Source: JACMLD01 sp040004415 (GTDB lineage Bacteria; Bacteroidota; Bacteroidia; Chitinophagales; Chitinophagaceae). Taken from it: 18,121 nt of DNA. The notes beneath the pieces were generated by a model. That model worked only from the letters and a program-made list of their open reading frames with translations, had not been told where the DNA came from and did no database searches. The stretch covers positions 1-18,121 of the forward strand of contig JBDUAY010000061.1 of NCBI GenBank assembly GCA_040004415.1. The letters are read 5' to 3'. Positions within the stretch are counted from its first letter, which is position 1. Each line of letters begins with the position of its first letter. Of this stretch, positions 14,375 through 18,121 are shown in pieces. The translations under genes were made by a program, and so were the position numbers.

Positions 14375-14812
14375 TTACAAAGCTTGCTGATTGACAATCA
14401 TCCAGTACAGGCCCAACTCGCTGACGATCTTACGGAACTCATCAAACTCTACGGGCTTTACGACATAACTATTTGCTCCCAGGTCATAGCATTTCAGGAT
14501 GTCAGGATCTTCCTTTGAAGAAGTGAGTATCACCACCGGTATTCTTTTGGTACGTTCATCCGCTCTTATTTTCTTCAATACCTCCAGCCCGTTTACTTTT
14601 GGCATTTTTAAATCGAGCAGTATCACCTTAGGAGTGTCTTCTACCTGTCTGCCGGCATACTTACCCTCTCCAAAAATATAGTCTATGCCGGCAGCACCAT
14701 CTTTCAAATGTAACAACCGGTTGGCCAACCCATTTTGCTTCAAAGCATTAATTGTCATTTCCGCATCACTCGAATTGTCTTCAATTAATAAAATCTGTAC
14801 TTCCTCTTTCAT
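14375..14812 (-). CDS. Rcp1-type single-domain response regulator (145 aa)
   Basis: The protein is a receiver only. The acidic pair is E11-D12, the phosphoacceptor D67 lies in LLDLKMPKVNGLEVL, T97 in ILTSSKEDPD and K119 in VVKPVEFDEF. The C-terminal helix (FRKIVSELGLYWMIVN) and the long loop around residue 50 are typical of the Rcp1 family that partners phytochrome-like and PAS kinases. Its ATG overlaps the stop of the 560-aa kinase (ATGA, 14809-14812), which makes that kinase its likely phosphodonor. It shares the Rcp1 architecture with the 146-aa regulator further down the operon, so the operon holds two kinase-Rcp1 pairs with the same junction type. No output domain is present. Confidence 0.94.
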   Translation of the reverse strand: MKEEVQILLIEDNSSDAEMTINALKQNGLANRLLHLKDGAAGIDYIFGEGKYAGRQVEDTPKVILLDLKMPKVNGLEVLKKIRADERTKRIPVVILTSSKEDPDILKCYDLGANSYVVKPVEFDEFRKIVSELGLYWMIVNQQAL

Positions 14813-16491
14813 GACGGTATTGTTTTTAACGTGAAATAAAAAGTGGCTCCTTCATCTACTACAGCTTCTGCCCAAATTCTGCCGCCATGTTTTGTAATGA
14901 TACGCTGTACAAGGGCCAGCCCAACGCCAGTACCTTCAAATTCTTCATCAGAATGAAGCCGTTGAAATACACCAAAGAGTTTGTCAGCATACCGCATATC
15001 GAAACCAGCACCATTATCTTTAATATAATAAACAATTTCTTGGCCGTTTATTTCAGAACCGATTTTAATGACTGATTTTTCTTTAAGTCCCGAATACTTA
15101 ATGGCATTTGAAATTAAATTCAGCCAAACATGTCTAATTGTCGTATTATCGGCCTCCGCGGCCATGAGCTCACCAATATGAAACTCAATATTCTGATCAC
15201 CCTTTTCATTTTTGAACTCGTAACACAGATTTGCTACCATACTATCCATATTCACACTCACTTTTACCAGTTCTTTCCTGCCTATGCGTGAAAAGTTAAG
15301 CAGATCATCAATAAGCTGTCCCATCTTTTTTGCATTGTTCATGATTTTATTCATCAGGCGGTTGGCTTCTGGATCCAGTTGCGTCTCAAAGTTTTCTTTA
15401 AGCATTCTACTATACCCATGAATGGCGCGGATGGGGGCACGCAAATCATGCGAAACGGAATAGGAAAATGATTCCAGTTCTTGATTTATCTCCTTAACTT
15501 GTTCGCCTGATATTTTAAGTTCACCATTGATTTTAATTAGTTCTGCTTTCTGTTTTTCATTCTCCCGATTTTGAAAAGCAAGCTCATTGCAGGCAATGAT
15601 TAACTCCGTGGCCCGCTTTTCCTTCTCTCTATTTTCAAATACAAGTTCTTTATTGGCAACAATTAATTCTGCAGCTCTTTTTTCTTTCTCCTCATTTTTA
15701 AAAGCAAGCTCATTATTGGCAACGATTAACTCAGCGGCACGCTTTTCTTTCTCCTCACTTTGAAATACAAGTTCTATATTGGCAAGAATCAATTCTGCAG
15801 CTCTTTTTTCTTTCTCCCCGTTTTGAAAAGCAAGCTCATTATTGGCAACGATTAACTCCGCGGCACGATTTTCTTTCTCTCCATTTTGAAATACAAGTTC
15901 TTTATTGGCGACAAATAATTCTGCAGCTCTTTTTTCTTTCTCTCCATTTTGGAACGCCAGCTCATTGTTGGCAATAATGAGCTCATTTTCGGACTTTTTG
16001 AGGGAAGTGATATCCCGCGCAATTTTGGAAGTACCTATAATGTTTCCAGCCTGATCTTTAATGGGAGATATCGATAGTGAAACATATAATTGCTCACCGT
16101 TTTTTTTGACCCTTACCGTTTCGAAATGAGCGATAGTTTCGTCATTATTTATTTTATTTATTATGTCTTTTTCATCGTGGCTGTACCCCTTTGGAATTAT
16201 CATGGAAATATGCCTGCCTATGGCTTGTTCAGCAGTGTAACCAAACATTTTCTCACTACCTTTGTTCCAGCTTTTGATAATTCCTTCAAGCGATTTGCTG
16301 ATGATGGCATCATCGGAAGATTCAACCAGGTTTGCCAGGTATTGAATATATTCTTTGTCATTTCTTTGAACAGCAATACCTGACAGAAGCAGCCTGTTTA
16401 ATGATGGTTCGCCTTTTTGAACGTCCGTGCTATCGTTAATAAATAAATTATCAGCAAACTTTAATTTTTCCCCGGATTCTTTTCTTTCCAT
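14809..16491 (-). CDS. PAS histidine kinase with 21-residue coiled-coil repeats (560 aa)
   Basis: This is the first gene of the operon. Residues 1-44 are variable. Residues 48-163 are a PAS domain (YLANLVESSDDAIISKS..., ending RDITSLK). Residues 168-325 are a long coiled coil made of seven full copies and one partial copy of a 21-residue unit (three heptads, of the pattern ELIVANNELAFQNGEKEKRAA). The HisKA domain has H348 in YSVSHDLRAPIRA; the HATPase has N462 (LNLISNAIKYSG), DNGAGF (492-497) and GTGVGLA (520-526). No membrane segment is present, so it is a cytoplasmic PAS sensor with unknown ligand. The transmitter is of the 'SHDLRAPIRAIHGYS' subtype, unlike the 'DLQEPLRM' subtype further along. 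Its stop overlaps the Rcp1-type regulator, the likely partner. Confidence 0.94.
   Translation of the reverse strand: MERKESGEKLKFADNLFINDSTDVQKGEPSLNRLLLSGIAVQRNDKEYIQYLANLVESSDDAIISKSLEGIIKSWNKGSEKMFGYTAEQAIGRHISMIIPKGYSHDEKDIINKINNDETIAHFETVRVKKNGEQLYVSLSISPIKDQAGNIIGTSKIARDITSLKKSENELIIANNELAFQNGEKEKRAAELFVANKELVFQNGEKENRAAELIVANNELAFQNGEKEKRAAELILANIELVFQSEEKEKRAAELIVANNELAFKNEEKEKRAAELIVANKELVFENREKEKRATELIIACNELAFQNRENEKQKAELIKINGELKISGEQVKEINQELESFSYSVSHDLRAPIRAIHGYSRMLKENFETQLDPEANRLMNKIMNNAKKMGQLIDDLLNFSRIGRKELVKVSVNMDSMVANLCYEFKNEKGDQNIEFHIGELMAAEADNTTIRHVWLNLISNAIKYSGLKEKSVIKIGSEINGQEIVYYIKDNGAGFDMRYADKLFGVFQRLHSDEEFEGTGVGLALVQRIITKHGGRIWAEAVVDEGATFYFTLKTIPS
15526..15990 (-). repeat. 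Tandem 63-bp coding repeats with a 126-bp higher-order period
   Basis: Within the 560-aa kinase, a 63-bp unit (21 codons) recurs in register: the Glu of the N/K-E-L core falls at residues 177, 198, 219, 240, 261, 282, 303 and, degenerate, 324. Odd copies read NELAF and even copies read KELVF or IELVF, and the DNA follows the same alternation. The array therefore behaves as 126-bp double units. The protein product is a continuous coiled coil. Confidence 0.88.
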
Positions 16492-16556
16492 AACATAATT
16501 ATTGTTTGCCTGAACAATTAGTAAAACTGTATTTTCGTAAAACGTTGGTGAATAAA

Positions 16557-16591
16557 CAAACCTGGAGAAATGCCATAAGGCTTACCGCAAA
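16557..16591 (-). promoter_or_regulatory. Weak candidate promoter for the twelve-gene operon
   Basis: On the minus strand, TTTG (16591-16588) is followed after 23 nt by CAGGTTTG (16564-16557), one mismatch from the Bacteroidota -7 consensus TAnnTTTG. The spacing is at the long end of what is known for this sigma factor. It would place the start of transcription about 55-60 nt before the first ATG. No better candidate was seen in this upstream region, but one mismatch and long spacing make it tentative. Confidence 0.2.
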
Positions 16592-16596
16592 GCCGG

Positions 16597-16737
16597 ATGA
16601 AAGGAATTATACTTGCACAGCCGCCATTAATTTTTCCTGCTATTCTTGTGCTGATCTTACCGATAGCCGCACTGGTACAACGCCGGAGGTCCGGGATGGA
16701 AAGTCCATGTATCAAAATTATATCCGATACAGGATAG
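16597..16737 (+). CDS. Possible 46-aa small membrane protein
   Basis: An ATG at 16597 opens a 46-codon frame directed away from the operon. It begins MKGIILAQPPLIFPAILVLI, continues with a hydrophobic stretch to about residue 27, and then has QRRRSG and a polar tail. The positive charges after the hydrophobic segment would fit an inner-membrane anchor. I do not recognise it; no ribosome-binding site or promoter supports it, and a short AT-rich gap could hold such a frame by chance. It is listed because it is too short to be found by length filters and has a protein-like hydrophobicity pattern. Confidence 0.15.
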   Translation: MKGIILAQPPLIFPAILVLILPIAALVQRRRSGMESPCIKIISDTG

Positions 16738-16981
16738 GGATTGTAGATCACCATTCAAGTTAGACTATTAATACAACAGTCACGGATTTACTTAGTAATC
16801 TTGCCTCAAATCATGTTTTGCTATACGTTTTTTAGTCAGCAGGCACTTTTTGTAAGCATTTACTCTTAGAATAAATCAATAATTCTATAAACAACCATTA
16901 TCTGGCTTTGCTTAAATTTTGACTGTTGTATAATTAACAGGTTTTTAAATTAATGGCGCCCTCTCAAAAAACCGCTCACAA

Positions 16982-17254
16982 TTATAAAGTATTTGCTCCC
17001 CCTTCACTTTTGTCAATATGATAGCAACGGAAAATTCCTTGGATAACGAATAATTCAAACTTGCAAACTTCACTCCCTCTCAATAAAAACTTTTCTTTAA
17101 CTGATTTTTTTTGACACAAGATGCGGAACGCTGCCATTTCGGTGTCGGTTAGAGAAATATGATGCTTACATTTTATTTGAGAATTTCTGTCATATCGCAA
17201 CTTCTGTCGAATCGCCATTATCGCAAATAATAAGAACGATATATTGAGTTGCAA
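16982..17254 (-). pseudogene. Fragment of a Crp/Fnr-family regulator (N-terminal cNMP-binding part)
   Basis: The 90-residue frame carries, from about residue 30, ISLTDTEMAAFRILCQKK, then SVKEKFLLRGSEVCKFELF and VIQGIFRCYHIDKSEG. This matches the beginning of Bacteroidota Crp/Fnr-type regulators (family pattern 'hisLTdeE...kkkkvkKkefLLreGevck...Fv.kGclR.Y.id.kG.e'). A full protein has about 190 residues, with the rest of the beta-roll and a C-terminal HTH. Here the frame stops right after the third strand, and none of the three minus-strand frames below 16982 shows a continuing match. The usual 'REGE' is RGSE, and the conserved Gly after KGxLR-YY is followed by GGANTL rather than EEHTL, which points to decay. 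The first about 30 residues (MQLNISFLLFAIMAI...) do not look like the family. It is probably a dead remnant lying upstream of the signalling operon. Confidence 0.6.
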
Positions 17255-17917
17255 AATGGTTGTTAATATATTGCGTAAGAGATTCGTGCATTGAATTTAT
17301 GATAAAATTGATAGTACGCTTTTTTTCAAAATGCCGTGATTGTTTATACGCTATGTTGTATTCATTTTTAAGATAGAGAATTAATACTTCAAAAAAAATT
17401 GCAGCCCTTAAAAATTAACGTGGTAAATTAATCATTGATTTAATGCAGTATGTAATTGCCTGCCGATCGGAATATCCATTTTCCCGATTTCGATACCTGG
17501 TTGGTATAGGCGGTGACTTTGAGTAGCGGGGCCAAAAAAGATCAGTGAACGGGATAAAAATGTGTTGTGGTAACATGGATTCTGCGATCGTTATTGATTG
17601 TGCCGGCTGTTATAAAAAACAGTGCCCGCAGACGCACCTTTACTTGTTTATCTTAGCCCAGCGTGGCAGCGTAAAACGTTTGTTCATCAGCGGTATAAGG
17701 GAAGCGATTGCCGTAAACCGTTGTAGCTGGCACAACGGCGCCAACAAGTTTATTTGTTATTTAAATTTTTCATCAGTTAAAATAATAACTTCAACCAAGT
17801 TTGCGTGCTAAATTTAAAAAGATGGCAAAGCTGCCCCACAGGAATAAAGCTGGGGCTTATGCTTAAACATGGATTCCGGCCCTGCAAGGCAAACTGGAAA
17901 ACAAAAAACACCGTATT
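17255..17917. other. Gene-poor region
   Basis: No convincing gene is seen on either strand. A GTG-started plus-strand frame at 17545-17811 (88 residues, Cys-rich start) and a minus-strand frame of roughly 55 codons ending near 17441 (…GPATQSHRLYQPGIEIGK…) are open but match nothing I know. Base composition shifts from very AT-rich (17255-17450) to more balanced (17450-17750), so decayed coding DNA is possible. Confidence 0.35.
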
Positions 17918-17949
17918 TATAAAAAGTGAACCCTGTAGAAACAGGGTTC
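17918..17949 (-). terminator. Intrinsic terminator of the right-edge gene
   Basis: A perfect 9-bp stem, GAACCCTGT (17928-17936) with ACAGGGTTC (17941-17949), closes a 4-nt loop. On the minus strand it is followed by ACTTTTTATA (17927-17918), a U-rich tail. It lies 64 nt after the stop of the glycosidase entering from the right and faces the same way. Confidence 0.8.
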
Positions 17950-18013
17950 CAACTAAAACTAACTGCTATCGAATTCTTATTACGAAATTTACTTTAGCGC
18001 GTTGACCCATCCA

Positions 18014-18121
18014 TCAATTCAATTTAACAATTCGGGCAGTCCATCCTCCGCCTGCCGCAAGGTGAATATTTATCGGCTGGCCACCAGCAATTTTTATAAC
18101 TGCCCTTTTATAATCTGTACC
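18014..18121 (-). CDS. C-terminal end of a probable GH97 glycoside hydrolase (partial, 35 aa)
   Basis: A minus-strand frame enters from the right edge and ends at TGA 18016-18014. Its last residues are DYKRAVIKIAGGQPINIHL followed by AAGGGWTARIVKLN. The ending with 'lApGGGwxAri' after alternating beta strands is how the C-terminal beta-sandwich of GH97 alpha-glucosidase/alpha-galactosidase enzymes finishes, and DYKR is common in that domain. GH97 enzymes are periplasmic sugar hydrolases of Bacteroidota. Only 35 residues are visible, so the family call is based on this short motif; another beta-sandwich-ended glycosidase is possible. A strong terminator follows. Confidence 0.6.
   Translation of the reverse strand, partial: GTDYKRAVIKIAGGQPINIHLAAGGGWTARIVKLN

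Noticed and set aside
15526..15990. CRISPR-like array from the regular repeats
   Set aside because: Repeats are contiguous with a 63-bp period in frame with a coding coiled coil, without spacers.
16506..16763. Overlapping plus- and minus-strand frames just upstream of the operon
   Set aside because: One starts with TTG, and neither matches a family. The minus-strand frame (16518-16754) would place a coding region over the likely promoter of the operon.
17545..17811. GTG-started 88-codon plus-strand frame with several Cys residues
   Set aside because: No family match, no promoter and an odd composition; kept only as a remark in the gene-poor region.
17805..18005. 66-codon plus-strand frame near the right edge
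   Set aside because: It crosses the perfect 9-bp hairpin that terminates the minus-strand glycosidase gene and has no protein-like features.

Overview
The window looks like a chromosomal segment of a Bacteroidota bacterium, probably a Chitinophagaceae/Sphingobacteriia relative. The basis is the AT-rich sequence, the absence of clear Shine-Dalgarno sites, soluble kinases of the 'SHDLQEPLRM' type, a GH97-like C-terminus at the right edge and a Crp/Fnr fragment in the typical Bacteroidota style. No rRNA, tRNA, CRISPR array or intact insertion sequence was seen.

Layout. The left edge (1-907, minus) holds most of a secreted alpha/beta hydrolase. After a 436-bp gap with no convincing gene comes a tiny plus-strand gene (about 1396-1571). 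Its stop codon lies inside a strong hairpin terminator that can also serve the convergent gene, an IS630-type transposase HTH remnant (1636-2136, minus). From 16491 down to 2195 the minus strand carries twelve genes head to tail, almost all overlapping (ATGA or TAATG junctions) or separated by fewer than 25 nt, so they look like one 14.3-kb operon. In transcription order: PAS/coiled-coil kinase (560 aa), Rcp1-like response regulator (145), REC-PAS-HisKA_3 kinase (494), REC-7xPAS-HisKA kinase (1261), six-TM kinase (448), ABM-fold small protein (98), cobalamin-binding protein (352), soluble kinase (292), Rcp1-like regulator (146), REC-PAS-DHp protein without ATPase domain (343), CheY-like regulator (133), REC-PAS-HisKA_3 kinase (468). 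Upstream (16492-18013) is a gene-poor region with a degraded Crp/Fnr fragment and a terminator serving the gene entering from the right edge (C-terminus of a probable GH97 glycosidase).

How the genes may work together. The operon encodes six complete histidine kinases, one catalytically headless kinase-like protein, three stand-alone receiver proteins and four REC domains fused to kinases, but no DNA-binding or second-messenger output domain. It therefore looks like a multi-input phosphorelay that must act on partners encoded elsewhere. The centre of the operon carries a protein with the W-x9-EH and DxHxxG signatures of adenosylcobalamin photoreceptors (CarH/LitR family) but no MerR domain, coupled to an ABM/IsdG-like protein. 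This suggests, as inference only, that B12 state, light or a redox/heme-linked cue feeds into the kinase array. Several members are clear paralogues (468/343 N-termini; 494/1261 N-termini; 448/1261 C-termini; 145/146), so the locus appears to have grown by duplication and domain shuffling.
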